Shown piece by piece: positions 15,572-25,469 of a stretch of DNA of 64,000 bases. The position numbers and the translations under genes were made by a program. Within the stretch, counting starts at the first letter, position 1; each line of letters starts with the position of its first letter. The notes beneath the pieces are model-generated. The model saw only the letters and a list, made by a program, of their open reading frames with translations. It was not told the DNA's origin and ran no database searches. The stretch lies in assembly GCA_963779485.1 (NCBI GenBank), contig CAVZYJ010000014.1:90310-154309 (forward strand), read 5' to 3'. Source of the DNA: CAVVJA01 sp963779485. GTDB taxonomy: Bacteria > Actinomycetota > Actinomycetes > Mycobacteriales > Jatrophihabitantaceae.

Positions 15572-15588
15572 TCACCCATACTGTGTGA
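15572..15588 (-). promoter_or_regulatory. TCA-N11-TGA element upstream of the DUF1254 gene
   Basis: TCACCCATACTGTGTGA, 17 bp; read on the minus strand it is TCACACAGTATGGGTGA, pointing at the DUF1254 gene. One of nine such elements between 15.5 and 27.4 kb. Confidence 0.45.
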
Positions 15589-15703
15589 AAGTGCGGCGAA
15601 GGCCGATGGGTTGCCGCACCCGGGCCGGGATCCTCGATTGTGTCCGTCGAAGCCGGCAGCGACCCCGCGAGGCATTGCCGACATCCGGCGCCTGCCATGG
15701 TCG

Positions 15704-15930
15704 TTACACAGAATGCATGAGTCGCTTCTCGCGGGTCTGCTGCGGTATGCCGGCAGCGGCGGTGTCGACAGATTTGACGATTCATCTGATCTGTGTGATG
15801 CCGGCGGTGTCTGTCCTGTCGTTCAATGGGTGGGCAGGGATCCGCGGCCCGATCGGGCGTCGGATGCCTGGCCATGGAGTCCCGTCCGGTGATCTTGTCG
15901 GTCGCCGTTGGCGCGGAAGGGTGGGTGGGC
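15704..15930 (-). repeat. Dispersed repeat unit A (paired elements plus extension)
   Basis: Two 17-bp TCA-N11-TGA-like elements at 15704-15720 and 15782-15798, 78 bp apart and pointing away from each other. About 125 bp of extension follow that match, on the other strand, the left part of unit C (shared CTGTCGTTCAAT, GCCCGATCGG, CCGGTGATCTTGTCGG and CGCGGAAGG in order). It sits between the DUF1254 gene and the carboxymuconolactone-decarboxylase-like gene. Confidence 0.75.
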
Positions 15931-15931
15931 T

Positions 15932-16273
15932 TTGGATTACACGGACCGGCTGCGCCGTCTGGCGATCAACGACGCGAACTTTGCGCGGGACTGCGTCGGC
16001 GGAGCCGGCGTTGATTCCGGAGAGCTCGATGCGAGGACGTTGGCGCTGGTGCGTCTGGCCGGGTTGGTCGCGGTGGGCGGCGCTGTTCCGTCCTACGGCG
16101 CGCAGGCCGATGCGGCGGTGGATGCGGGGGCGACGGCGGCCGAGATCGTCGAGGTGCTGGTCGGCGTCGTTCCCATCGTCGGGCTGCCCCGGGTTGTCGC
16201 GGCTGCCCCCAAGGTCGCGACGGCGCTCGGGTACGACATTGACCAAGCCCTGGAACACCAGTCCGATCGATGA
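15932..16273 (+). CDS. Carboxymuconolactone-decarboxylase-like small protein
   Basis: A 113-residue all-helical protein of the CMD/AhpD-like fold. Recognised by ALVRLAGLVAVGGAVPSYGA, then AGATAAEIVEVLVGVVPIVG and VVAAAPKVATALGYD. Members without the CxxC pair, as here, are not peroxiredoxin-like and have unknown roles. The TTG at 15932 follows GGAAGG. Its 3' half lies entirely opposite the run-on end of the MalT-like LuxR gene, so the two open frames overlap by more than 300 bp. I take this gene as real because its family pattern is continuous, whereas the LuxR extension has no family likeness. Confidence 0.7.
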   Translation: MDYTDRLRRLAINDANFARDCVGGAGVDSGELDARTLALVRLAGLVAVGGAVPSYGAQADAAVDAGATAAEIVEVLVGVVPIVGLPRVVAAAPKVATALGYDIDQALEHQSDR

Positions 16274-18528
16274 TGCCGGCTACGCCGCCGAGCAGTCCGA
16301 TCAGCGACGCGCGTTGGACCGCGTCGCCGCGGGAGGACACGCCCAATTTTCGATAGATCGAGCCGACCTGCGAGTTGACGGTGTTGCGGGACACGAACAG
16401 CCGCTCCCCGATCTCACGAATCGTCAGATGCGTTTGCAGATACGGCAGCAGCCGAAGCTCCGCCGGGCTGAGCGGCGACCCGCCGGTTGCTCCCACCGCG
16501 GGGCTCGAGGTGACGATCCCGCGGAACTCGGACACCTCGTCGACGAGGACGCCAAGAGCCGGCCGGTGGAGCAGAATGTCGTCGATCTCACGCAGCAGGT
16601 GACGAGCGGTCGTGTGGTCGGCCAGGGCCCAGTACACCTTGGCCAGTTGCAGTCGCGCGCGCACGGCCAGATATGGCAGCGCAAACGTCAATGACGGACG
16701 CGCTCGCATCGCCCGAGTGAGCTGGCGGTTCGCCTCGCTCAGGTCGTATCGGTGCACGCACAGCCGAGCCGCGGCGGCGAAGGCGAACACGCAAACGATG
16801 TAGTCGTACAGCCGGGCCTCATCAACGACGGCGAGGGCACGATCCACGTGGTCGGCCGCCTCGGCCCATTGCCCACGATCCATCGCCAAGAACGCGAGCT
16901 CGGACTCGCTGAGGACGAGCGTGTCGGTATTGGACATGGTGGCGGCCAGGGCGGAGGACTCCGCGAACAGCGCAGCGGCGCGGTCGAGGTCCCCGCGGAG
17001 CAGGTGCGCCTCGGCGCACAAAACGAGCGCCTGGTCGCGCCACGGGCTCCACGGCAGCTCGTGGGCGACGCCGAAGACGGCGTCGGTCATCGCTTGATCC
17101 GGACCGGAGGCACACATGATGGACCGCAACATCGCCCGCGCCGAGTCGAACGACGCCGTGCCGTCCACTGGTGTCAGGTCGAACGAGGCGACGTCGAGGA
17201 TCGCCGCCCACCGTTGCGCTTCGGCGGTCTGTCCGGTCAACACCGCGACCCAGCCGGCCAGCACGGCGAGCGGGGGATAGTCCTCAATCGCGGCGTCGCC
17301 GAGCGCGGAGAGCCAACGCTGCACGGTCGACATGTGGCCGGCCTGGTAGGTCGGCAGGATCAACTCCGTCACCAATTTGACGCATCGGTCCCGCTCGGTC
17401 GTGTTCAACAGGTGCTCGACAGCCATCGCCGGGGATCCATTGGACTCATACCAGTCAGCGGCTCGCAGATGCAGCTTCATGATGACGTCGGGTTCGACTC
17501 GACGAAGCTCACCGAGCAGGAACTCCCGGAACAGTGCGTGGTAGCGGTACCACTCGCGCCGACGATCGAGCGGAATCAGGAACAAACTCGCGGCCTCGAG
17601 CGCGCGCAGCCGCTCCTGCGCGCCCGATTCCTCGAGTAGGGCATCGCACAGCGGAGCAGACAGTTGATCGAGGACCGCGGTGCACCGCAGGAACCGCTGA
17701 AGACTCGCGGGCAGCTGCATCAACGACTCGCGGTAGAGGTAGTCGGCCACGTACCGATCGTCACCGGAGACCGCCAACGCCTGACCGTGACTGTCGCGCG
17801 CGATCAGCGCGGCGAGGTAGATGCCGACCGGCCAGCCCTCGGTCCGTTCGGTGACGCGCGGCAGCCAGCTCGCGGGTAAGGCCTACGTGTGCCTGCGCGA
17901 AGATCTGCTCGGCGCCGGCCGCGTCGAGGGCCAGGTCGTCCGAACGCAACTCCAGCGCGTCACCCGACGCCCGCAGCCGCGGCAGGTGCGGCTGCTCGAC
18001 ACGACTCGCCGCGACCAGTTGACAGCCTCGAGGGATCCCCGAGATCACCACGCTGAGCACATCGTGACAGGCGGGCGAGCGCAGTTCGTGCAGATCGTCC
18101 AGCATGAGCACGAACGGAACCGGGCTCGTCCGTAACGCTGAGGCCAGACGCGGCGCAGCCCGTCCCAACACCGACACCCCCAGACCGCCCATGTCGGCGA
18201 TCAGGTCGGCGCCGCCCGGCGAGATCCGCGCGTACGCGGACGCCAATAGGGCGAGCAGGAGCGCGGGATCATCGTCGAAGCGGTCCAGACTCACCCAGGC
18301 GACGCGACGATCCTCCGCGCGGGCCCACTGGACCAGCAAGGTCGACTTGCCGTATCCCGCCGGCGCGGTCACGCCGACCACACGGCAACCGCTCGCCCGA
18401 GCCGCGTCGATCAGCCCGGCGCGACTCACGAAACCCGGGCGCGACTGCGGAACCGAAAGCTTCGAATCGAGCAGCACCTCGTCGAAGCCAGCAACCGTCG
18501 GCGTCGGCCCGCCCCGATCCTCGGTCAC
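15966..18528 (-). pseudogene. MalT-like LuxR regulator, frameshifted and with lost stop
   Basis: The N-terminal STAND/NTPase part starts at the ATG at 18528 (KLSVPQSRPGFVSRAGLIDA, Walker A TAPAGYGKSTLL, then LMLDDLHEL). After an indel near 17871-17880 the frame changes and continues as SWLPRVTERTEGWPVGIYLA through helical repeats. The C-terminal LuxR DNA-binding domain reads LLPYLQTHLTIREIGERLFV and NSQVGSIYRKLGVSSRGDAV. The natural end should be near 16270 (RASLIGLLG), but the frame stays open to 15966 across the antisense CMD gene. Such regulators sense a small ligand and activate transcription. Fragments of close relatives occur at 27.2 and 28.9 kb. Confidence 0.8.
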
Positions 18529-18779
18529 GGTCGAATCCTACGGATCGATCTTCGGGGCGTTCAACGCTCACCTTCCGGCGGAGAGACTGGCAAATGTCGC
18601 TGGGCGTGATGCGGTAGCCGTGTTCGTGCTTGAGGCTACGGTGCGGACCGCCGAACCGAACCGTCGTCGGGTGCGCATTCGCGCCCCTGACATCTCGATC
18701 AGCGGACGTCTCGTCGGCATCGCGTCACGAGCGCAGTCTCTCCGTCAGCGCTCCGAACGTCGAACCGTCAGATCCACCA

Positions 18780-20096
18780 TCACGGCAACGCCAGACGCCA
18801 GAGCAGGGCCGGATCCCGGTCGGGCGTGGGTGTTGGCGGGGCCAGGCGGACGCGCGGCACGCGTACCCGCAGCGCTCCCGGATGGATCTGGCAGCGCACC
18901 GGGGTCGGCATCAGCACCGACTCCCCGTCGATGCCCACTGGTATCTCCTCGGCATCAGCATCGATGACCACCTCGTGCGCGGTCACCTGGCGCAGTCCAC
19001 TGGAGTGCCGGCGCATTAACGCGGCGGCTTGGGCGGCACTGTCGACGGTGATCGCGACGACTCCAAGCACACCGCTATCCAGACGCGCGCGCCGACCCAG
19101 ACCCGCGATGTCTCTGAGATCGTAGGGGTTGTTGCTGATCAGGAGCGCTGTGGGTCCCTCGATCGTCATGTCGCCGTCGATCCGGCCGACCAGGCGCGCG
19201 CCACGCCGACCGGAGAGCAGGTCTGGCAGCATCTGCAGCGTTGTGTCGCGCTTGTCGGCGCGGTACGCCGGGCTCTGCACGATCTCGGCGTACGCACCGA
19301 AGGACGCGTTGTTGACGAAGGTCCGGTCGCCGATCACACCAAGATCCAGCGTGAGCTCAACCCCGTCGGTGAGGGCGTCCAGACCTAACTCCGGGTGATC
19401 CCGATCCAGCCCGAGATCCATGGCGAAGTGGTTCCGGGTGCCCGCCGAGATCACCAGGAACGGCAAGCCGTGGTCGGCGGCGATGCCGGCGACCAATGCC
19501 TGCGTACCGTCGCCGCCAGCGACGCCGAGCAGATCGGCCCCGCCGGCGACCGCGTCGCGCGCCATCGCGGCGACGTCGACATGCCCCGGGCCTTCGATGA
19601 GTGCCACCGTCGCTCCCATGGCGGCGGCCCTGTCCTTCAGGTCGAACTTGCCGACCTTGCCACCGCCTGAGCGCGGATTCATGATCACGTAGGGTCGGCG
19701 AGGCGGCGGCGTCTCCCGCTCGGGTATGCGCGTGGGCGGTTTCGCCCGCACCAGAGCAGCCCTTGCCGCGGCGACGGCCGCCCCCATAAGCACCACGACG
19801 ATGATGATCGGTAGCAGCAGGTCTTGGGAGATATAAACAACGACCACTGCGATCGGCGCCGCGACCGCGACCAGCGCGCCAAGCCAGCGGACGACGCCGC
19901 GATTGCTCAGGAACCACCAGCCACCGACGAGCGTAGCTGCCAGTCCGCCCACACCCACCAACAGCACGCCGAGGCTCTTCGTGACGCCCCCCACGAGCAG
20001 CACGAGCACCGCTGCAAACGCCAACAGGTAGGCCAGCCGGGCGAACCATCGCGCGCGTGCGGCCACCGGTGCGGAACTGGGTACGACCTCAGTCAT
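18780..20096 (-). CDS. Membrane-anchored diacylglycerol/lipid kinase-family protein
   Basis: A 438-residue protein. About four N-terminal transmembrane helices (residues 20-110) precede a diacylglycerol-kinase catalytic domain. The catalytic domain has VIMNPRSGGGKVGKF (nucleotide loop), GVAGGDGTQALVAGIA (the GGDGT motif) and VISAGTRNHFAMDLGLDRDH. The family phosphorylates diacylglycerol, ceramide or similar lipids at the membrane with ATP. The fused multi-TM N-terminus is seen in several actinobacterial members. No good Shine-Dalgarno precedes the ATG at 20096. It is followed, 106 bp beyond its start, by the end of the DUF2252 gene on the same strand. Confidence 0.85.
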   Translation of the reverse strand: MTEVVPSSAPVAARARWFARLAYLLAFAAVLVLLVGGVTKSLGVLLVGVGGLAATLVGGWWFLSNRGVVRWLGALVAVAAPIAVVVVYISQDLLLPIIIVVVLMGAAVAAARAALVRAKPPTRIPERETPPPRRPYVIMNPRSGGGKVGKFDLKDRAAAMGATVALIEGPGHVDVAAMARDAVAGGADLLGVAGGDGTQALVAGIAADHGLPFLVISAGTRNHFAMDLGLDRDHPELGLDALTDGVELTLDLGVIGDRTFVNNASFGAYAEIVQSPAYRADKRDTTLQMLPDLLSGRRGARLVGRIDGDMTIEGPTALLISNNPYDLRDIAGLGRRARLDSGVLGVVAITVDSAAQAAALMRRHSSGLRQVTAHEVVIDADAEEIPVGIDGESVLMPTPVRCQIHPGALRVRVPRVRLAPPTPTPDRDPALLWRLALP

Positions 20097-20202
20097 CGTC
20101 AGTCCAGGTCATCAGTGGTTCCCCCTCGGTCGTGGGTCAGGCGAACAAGCGGGCGGTCAGGTGAAAGGCGAGCCGCGCCTGGTCAAGACCGTCCGTGCGC
20201 CC

Positions 20203-21683
20203 TCAGACTCCCTCACGCGCTTGCAGCCGTCCGGATCGAACCGCGTTCACGAACTGCTGATAGTCCTGTTCGTTCTGGTCGGCGTAGCGCTTGGAGAAGT
20301 CGGTGATGGACTGGTCGAAGGCATCGTCCGGGCCCAGGTATTCGGCGATCGCGACGGGGTCCCCGGATCGGGCGTGGGCTCGCGCGAGTGTCCACCCGCA
20401 GGAGCGGGCGTAGAAGGTGAGCGCGACCGGTGTCATGGTTTCGACCGTCGCGGAGCCTTTCATATCGCGTAGTTGACGCCAGTAGAAGTGGCGGTTCTGG
20501 TCGACGCCTTTGGTCCAGCCGGGTAGATGTCGCTGGCAGCCTGCATCATCCGCTGACCGTGCACGACCCGTTCGCCGTGTTGGCGGTAGCGGCTTCTGGG
20601 CAGGTAGGCCTCGAGTACAGATGCGGTGGCCTCCTTCACCTGCAGGAACAGCGGGTCCTGCGCGTCGCGGCCTTGCAGAAGCACGATGAACGCCCGGGTG
20701 CCGACGCTGCCCACGCCGACGACCTTGCGGGCCATGTCGATGACCTGAAAGCGTTCCAGCAGGTGCCGCCGGTCGTTTTGCAGGGTGGCCCGGTAGGCGC
20801 GGAACTGCTCCCGGATCACCGGCTCGACCTCGTCCGCGGACAGGCCGTAGGTGGCAGCCATGTCACGGGCCGGGACGACGATCGGGGGCTGGCTGACTAT
20901 CCGGTACCGCCCGTCGACCAGCTCACCCAGCTTGGACAGCGCCTGCAGGCTGTCCCGGGTGCGCGCCTTCGCCGCCCCCTTCTCCGCCCCCTTCGCCGCG
21001 GTCTTGACCTGCTTCTCTTGCCGCTTGGCCTCCTCCCTGGCCTTCTTCGGTGCCTTCTTCGCCTTCGCCTGCGTCGCCGTCTCCGCGACAACGCCGCGCA
21101 CCGCGTTCATCAGCGTGTCCTCGTCCAGATGCGTATACCAGACGTCCATCGTCCCCATCTGCCCGAACTCGGCCGTCGCCTCCCGGTAGGCGGTCACCGA
21201 GGCGAGCGTCGCCGCCGCGATGTCTGCCTTCGCAAACCCGTTGTTGCGGCCCGCGATCGTGAAACTGGCCGCCATCCGCTTCACGTCATACTCAAACGGC
21301 CCCGGCAACGTCTCGTCGAAGTCATTCACATCGAACAACAGTCGCCGTTCCGGGGAGGCGAACACCCCGAAATTCGACAGATGCGCGTCACCACACAATT
21401 GCGCATCCAACCCGGCGATCGGGGTGTCCTTCAGGTCCGCGGCCATGATCTTGGCCGCGCCCCGGTAGAAAGTGAACGGTGAGACCATCATCCGGCCGTG
21501 CCGCACCGGCACCAGGTCCGGCTCCCGGGTGATGTTCTGCTCCTCCAGCAGCGCAACTGGGTCTGGCCGGTCCGCGGCCGGACGCCATTTCACGTGGCTC
21601 GACGGAGGCGTCGACGCGCGAGCCTCCGCCGCTCTGGCTCTCCGCTCATCGATGCTCGGGTGCTCAATACCCTTAGTCGCCAT
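20203..21683 (-). pseudogene. DUF2252 kinase-fold protein with a single frameshift
   Basis: ATG 21683 (GAGAGGTGG upstream) begins MATKGIEHPSIDERRARAAE. The body shows DUF2252 blocks VRHGRMMVSPFTFYRGAA, CGDAHLSNFGVFASPER and LLFDVNDFDETLPGPFEYD. Near 20518 one base is missing (TACCCGGCTGG), and the C-terminus continues in another frame as KGVDQNRHFYWRQLRDMKGS to AVRSGRLQAREGV. Joined length is about 490 residues, as expected. A Lys/Ala-rich insert (residues about 260-300) adds a charged helix. DUF2252 has a kinase-like fold and unknown substrate. A TCA-N11-TGA element points at it from 170 bp upstream. Confidence 0.85.
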
Positions 21684-21848
21684 CCCGCGCCACCTCTCAC
21701 TCTCATCGCCGCGCCTTCCGGCGGGCGAGCCACGAATGCGCTGCCTGCCTGGCCAACGCCGGTCCGGGCAGATCGCCAAAGCGATGGCTTGTATTCCTGC
21801 TTCTGTAGCAGTCGTGCGCAACTCATTCTCGGCAGAGTGGGCACCGTC

Positions 21849-21955
21849 GGCATCACGCAGATCAGGTGAACCGCATGTCGCGTCGACACCAGCGACGCGT
21901 CGCGCACGGCGGCGCGTCCCGGGTAAAGCGATTTCACACGTTCTGCGTGACGACA
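21849..21955. repeat. Dispersed repeat unit B (paired TCA-N11-TGA elements)
   Basis: Elements TCACGCAGATCAGGTGA (21853-21869) and TCACACGTTCTGCGTGA (21934-21950), 81 bp apart and pointing outward. They lie between the divergent DUF2252 gene and the three-helix-bundle gene. Flanks match units A and C (GGCATCA before the first element, GACGAC after the second). Confidence 0.75.
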
Positions 21956-22044
21956 ACCGGGCGTCCTACGCCGGATGATCACCGTGTCATGGGGCAGGGC
22001 CACGCGGTGAATACAACCGACCCACAACGTGCGTGGAGGTCGTC

Positions 22045-22284
22045 ATGAGTAGGGCTGCCAGCCGACACAGCCGCCGCCAAGCCGATAGCGAAGCCGAGGC
22101 GATATCCCGGATCACCCGCCGCCTCCAGCAGCAGTTCCCCGAGCTTCCGGCCGAGGCCGTGGAAGCTATCGTGAATGAGCGCTACCACACCTTCGACGGT
22201 CGGCCGATACGCGAGTTCATCCCCGTCCTGGTGGAACACGCGGCCCGCGAAGATCTCAATGGCGACCATCCGTCGACACCATGA
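22045..22284 (+). CDS. Three-helix-bundle dimerisation-domain protein
   Basis: A 79-residue protein that starts MSRAASRHSRRQADSEAEAI. It carries the pattern RITRRLQQQFPELPAEAVEA and FDGRPIREFIPVLVEHAARE of the small actinobacterial three-helix-bundle family. These are thought to dimerise and often accompany stress genes; the role is unknown. ATG at 22045 with GGAGG 5 nt upstream. It lies 95 bp downstream of the outward-pointing element of repeat unit B, which may carry its promoter. A hairpin about 100 bp after the stop ends the transcript. Confidence 0.75.
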   Translation: MSRAASRHSRRQADSEAEAISRITRRLQQQFPELPAEAVEAIVNERYHTFDGRPIREFIPVLVEHAAREDLNGDHPSTP

Positions 22285-22382
22285 CCGCAAGGCGCTGAGT
22301 GTCGAGATGCGGGCGAACCCGGGCTCGAACCAATCGAGCAAGAGCGAGCGCCTAGAAGAACATATAGGCGTAAGCCTTCGAG

Positions 22383-22411
22383 CGGTTGCGCTGTGCGAAG
22401 CCGCGCAACCG
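22383..22411 (+). terminator. Hairpin after the three-helix-bundle gene
   Basis: Stem CGGTTGCGC (22383-22391) pairs with GCGCAACCG (22403-22411), loop of 11 nt. Placed between two genes that converge here, so it may serve both. Confidence 0.6.
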
Positions 22412-22516
22412 GTTAGAGGGTTAGCGGCGGCGGCTCACTCGTCGTGACGTGCGCCGGGCTACTCTGCGTGATCCGAACATGGGACACCTCCAAAACGCGG
22501 TCGTCTGTCGTGGATG

Positions 22517-23065
22517 TTACGCCGTCGTTGAGGCGCCACCGTGCTCTAGCTCGTGGTGTTGACGGGCTTCATCGGCGCTGAGCAGGCCGATCTGGACCAG
22601 ATCGAGGGGGCTGATGAAACCGTCGCTGAGGCGGAATCCGCCGGCGCGGATTATGGCGTCGCGGAGCGGGACAGCCCACTGATGTTCGAGGAGCAGCACC
22701 GCAGCCGCGCTGTCGTTGGGGATGTCGTCGAGGACCTCCCACGCGTTTTCGTCGGTGAAGACTTCCACGCCGTCTGCGGCGGCCTCGGCGCCGGCGACCG
22801 CGCCAGCCTCTATTCCTTCCTCGCCGTCGATGGCCAGTCCGAGCAGTGCTCCGATCTTGCTGCCGAGCTCGATGGCCTCATCGGTGCTGAGGTTACTGAG
22901 GTGCTCGATCTCGATCTCACCTTCGGCGTCCTTATAGACGGCGAGGGCATCGATCACGCGCACAGTGTCACTGGCGCGCAACCGCTCCAACTCGGCGATG
23001 ATCTCCCCGTGGAAATTTGGCTGCTGAAAGCCTAAAACGATGAGCTGAACGGGTCCAATAGCCAC
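22517..23065 (-). CDS. DUF1269/DUF6325-like protein
   Basis: A 182-residue soluble protein starting VAIGPVQLIVLGFQQPNFHG. The family pattern includes SDTVRVIDALAVYKDAEGEI, a Gly/Ala-rich membrane-grazing segment near residues 85-105 and LLLEHQWAVPLRDAIIRAGG. Such proteins are found in stress-linked gene groups in actinomycetes and have no known activity. The GTG at 23065 follows AGGAAAGGA at a good distance; longer upstream starts lack such a site. Its C-terminus resembles a short helical tail (SADEARQHHELEHGG), a pattern also seen in SHOCT-type tails. Confidence 0.7.
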   Translation of the reverse strand: MAIGPVQLIVLGFQQPNFHGEIIAELERLRASDTVRVIDALAVYKDAEGEIEIEHLSNLSTDEAIELGSKIGALLGLAIDGEEGIEAGAVAGAEAAADGVEVFTDENAWEVLDDIPNDSAAAVLLLEHQWAVPLRDAIIRAGGFRLSDGFISPLDLVQIGLLSADEARQHHELEHGGASTTA

Positions 23066-23209
23066 GTCGGTTCCTTTCCTGGATAGGTCCGTCGGCACCG
23101 TATTGGGTATGCCGATGTGCAGGCAAGTGTGTTCGGGTCCCCCGGCCTCGCGCAACGCTCAGATTGGGTGATTACCGAGGCACTCGCCGAAGATCAGCCG
23201 GTATCCAGG

Positions 23210-24382
23210 TCAGTCGAGCATGTGCTGCACGGCCGGCCGGGCGCGTTGGGCCGCCTGCTGGAGGATGCCTCTCGACCGCATCCGTCCGATGGCGTCTGCA
23301 GCGATCACGGTCACGGGCACGGCCAAAATGAGGCCGACGATGCCGCCCAGGAGGCCACCCAACGCGGTGACGATGAGTACGACGAGCGGGTGGATGTCGA
23401 GAGTCCGGCCCATGACCTTGGGCTCCACAAAGTTCTCCAGGACCAGATTGGCGGCGAGCACCACCACGAGCATGACGACAGCCTCAGGGACTCCACCATC
23501 GCCGAGGGCGATGATCACGGCGAGCCCGCCGCCGAGGAAAGCGCCGATGTAGGGGATATAGCCACCGATGAAGTTCACCACGACGATGGTGAACACGAGC
23601 GGCAGGCCGAGCAACAGGGCGACCAGGCCGATGGCCACCGCGACGATGGCGGACATGACGGTGCGGCCCCTCCCGTAGTCGCGCAGGACTCGACACGAAT
23701 CACCGATGAATTCATCCAGATCATTACGGAACTCGGGATCGACCTGTCCGACGACGGCGCGTCGCAGACGAGTGCCGTCCTTGAGCAGGTAGTACATGAT
23801 GAGCGCGCCGAGTATCACGCCGCTGACCACCGCAATTACCGTGCCGAAGCCGGAAATCAGCCCGGACAGGACGCCGGTAGTGATCATCGGGGCGGCGTCC
23901 TCGATTGCCTTCCGCATCGCGTGCAACGAAGATTGATCCACACCGAGCGCGTCGGTCAGATCCGCCGCCTTGCTCACTGCCTTGTCGGCCACGCCGCTGA
24001 TCTGATCGGCTTGCTGGGTCACGCCCCGGACGGTCGCGATGATGACGCCGGTCACCACGGCGAGCAGCCCGAGGACGATGATCCCGGCGGCGAGGGCGGG
24101 CCAGACCTTATGGCGTTCGAGAACTCGGACGAGAGGTTTGAAGATGATGGCGAGAACAGCCGCGAACATCATCGGGAGCACGATCTCGTTGACCGCGGCC
24201 AGCGCGACGACCACGATGATGCTCGCCACCACAAACCCCACGAAGCTCCACGCCCACACCCCCAGCCGGGGAACCCTCGCGAGAAGTGCCGGGACATGAC
24301 TCGAACCCTTGGTGCTGTCGGCTGCCCGGTCTTGGTGAGCGCTCGCGGCGGATTCGGCAGCTATGTCACTGGTACCGGGCAT
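23210..24382 (-). CDS. AI-2E/PerM-family membrane permease
   Basis: A 390-residue polytopic protein with eight or so hydrophobic segments. It has the family C-terminal block VNFIGGYIPYIGAFLGGGLA and the ENFVEPKVMGRTLDIHPLVV motif. These proteins move small molecules or ions in poorly defined ways (autoinducer-2, Na+/H+ or others). The ATG at 24382 follows AGGAGGTCGAG; the longer frame upstream has no comparable site. It is co-oriented with the YihY gene 64 bp upstream of its start, so the two may form an envelope-stress operon. Confidence 0.85.
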   Translation of the reverse strand: MPGTSDIAAESAASAHQDRAADSTKGSSHVPALLARVPRLGVWAWSFVGFVVASIIVVVALAAVNEIVLPMMFAAVLAIIFKPLVRVLERHKVWPALAAGIIVLGLLAVVTGVIIATVRGVTQQADQISGVADKAVSKAADLTDALGVDQSSLHAMRKAIEDAAPMITTGVLSGLISGFGTVIAVVSGVILGALIMYYLLKDGTRLRRAVVGQVDPEFRNDLDEFIGDSCRVLRDYGRGRTVMSAIVAVAIGLVALLLGLPLVFTIVVVNFIGGYIPYIGAFLGGGLAVIIALGDGGVPEAVVMLVVVLAANLVLENFVEPKVMGRTLDIHPLVVLIVTALGGLLGGIVGLILAVPVTVIAADAIGRMRSRGILQQAAQRARPAVQHMLD

Positions 24383-24446
24383 GCGGCTCGACCTCCTGTG
24401 TTGTCCGATCTGCCGGGACCCGGATCCAGAGTTTTCATGACGGTGG

Positions 24447-25421
24447 TCACGAGTCTCCGGCGCTGTCGAAAGCCTCGCGAAGAGTGAGCTCACGGGTGGG
24501 CGGCGGCAGCGCCGGCGGGGCACCGGCGGTCAGTGTCGGGGATTCGCCGCCGCGGATGATCGACCCGACCCGCCCGGTGTCCTCGGCGAAGACCGGTCCG
24601 GCACACGCCCCGATCAAAACGCAGACCGAGGCGCCAGAGAACCAGGTCACCAACGCGAGGGCAACACCGACGAAACCGAACTGAGCCTCGTTCTCCGTCA
24701 CAACGTTGGGCATCCAGATCGTGGCCGATGCTACGAACCCGGCCAGCGCGATGCTGGTGATCACACCAGTAGGTAGCAGCACCCGCACGCGGATTTCACC
24801 GAGCAGGAAGAACCATGCGGTGAACCACCACAGCCCGGTCGTCACGGCGAGTGACAGGATGACGAAAAGCCCGAAGCCCAGCCCACCATCGAGGCCGCCG
24901 CGCAAACCACCGAGGAGCGCTGTACTGAGTAGCACCGTCAGCAGCCAAGTCATGCCACGCCAGTAGGCTCCGGTTCTGGCTTGCGGCGGTCTTCGCCACG
25001 CGCGAAGATACATGCGCTGCAGCGCCGTCGTGAACGAGGTTGCGAAGAAGATCGCGAGCACCAGACCGAGCACGCCGGTCGCCTTCCGAACGTCGTCCGC
25101 GGACGCGAACGCGTCTCGGACACTCGTGAGCGCGTCTCCCCGAAGGCCGAGCCGGGCAGTGACGGTGGTGATGATCGACGAACGGATACGCTCGGGTGCG
25201 AAGGCGGCGACGACGATCACCAGTGGGAAGAACGAGACGAAAGCCTTCCCCGCGAGCGCGACGCTGCGATCGACAAACTCGATCTCCAGCATGCGCTCCC
25301 ACACACGCCACAGGAGCAGTCGTTCCAACCACGCCCGCACCGCGGCCAGCCACTCGCGCACATCGCCGATGCGTCTGCCCACAGAGCTGCTCATTTCGTC
25401 AGGAACTCGGCTGGATCTCAC
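24447..25421 (-). CDS. YihY/BrkB-family inner-membrane protein
   Basis: A 324-residue protein with about six transmembrane helices and the family start ERMLEIEFVDRSVALAGKAF. Further blocks are FPLVIVVAAFAPERIRSSII, MYLRAWRRPP and MTWLLTVLLSTALLGGLRGG. YihY/BrkB proteins are of unknown function in bacteria (the 'ribonuclease BN' name is historical). The start is unsettled: GTG 25421 or the internal ATG at 25394, neither with a strong ribosome site. Repeat unit C with an element pointing toward this gene lies 180 bp upstream. Confidence 0.8.
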   Translation of the reverse strand: MRSSRVPDEMSSSVGRRIGDVREWLAAVRAWLERLLLWRVWERMLEIEFVDRSVALAGKAFVSFFPLVIVVAAFAPERIRSSIITTVTARLGLRGDALTSVRDAFASADDVRKATGVLGLVLAIFFATSFTTALQRMYLRAWRRPPQARTGAYWRGMTWLLTVLLSTALLGGLRGGLDGGLGFGLFVILSLAVTTGLWWFTAWFFLLGEIRVRVLLPTGVITSIALAGFVASATIWMPNVVTENEAQFGFVGVALALVTWFSGASVCVLIGACAGPVFAEDTGRVGSIIRGGESPTLTAGAPPALPPPTRELTLREAFDSAGDS

Positions 25422-25469
25422 TCGGCCGACAGGTCCTGTCGAATGTCATATCGGCCATGCTGTCCAAGG

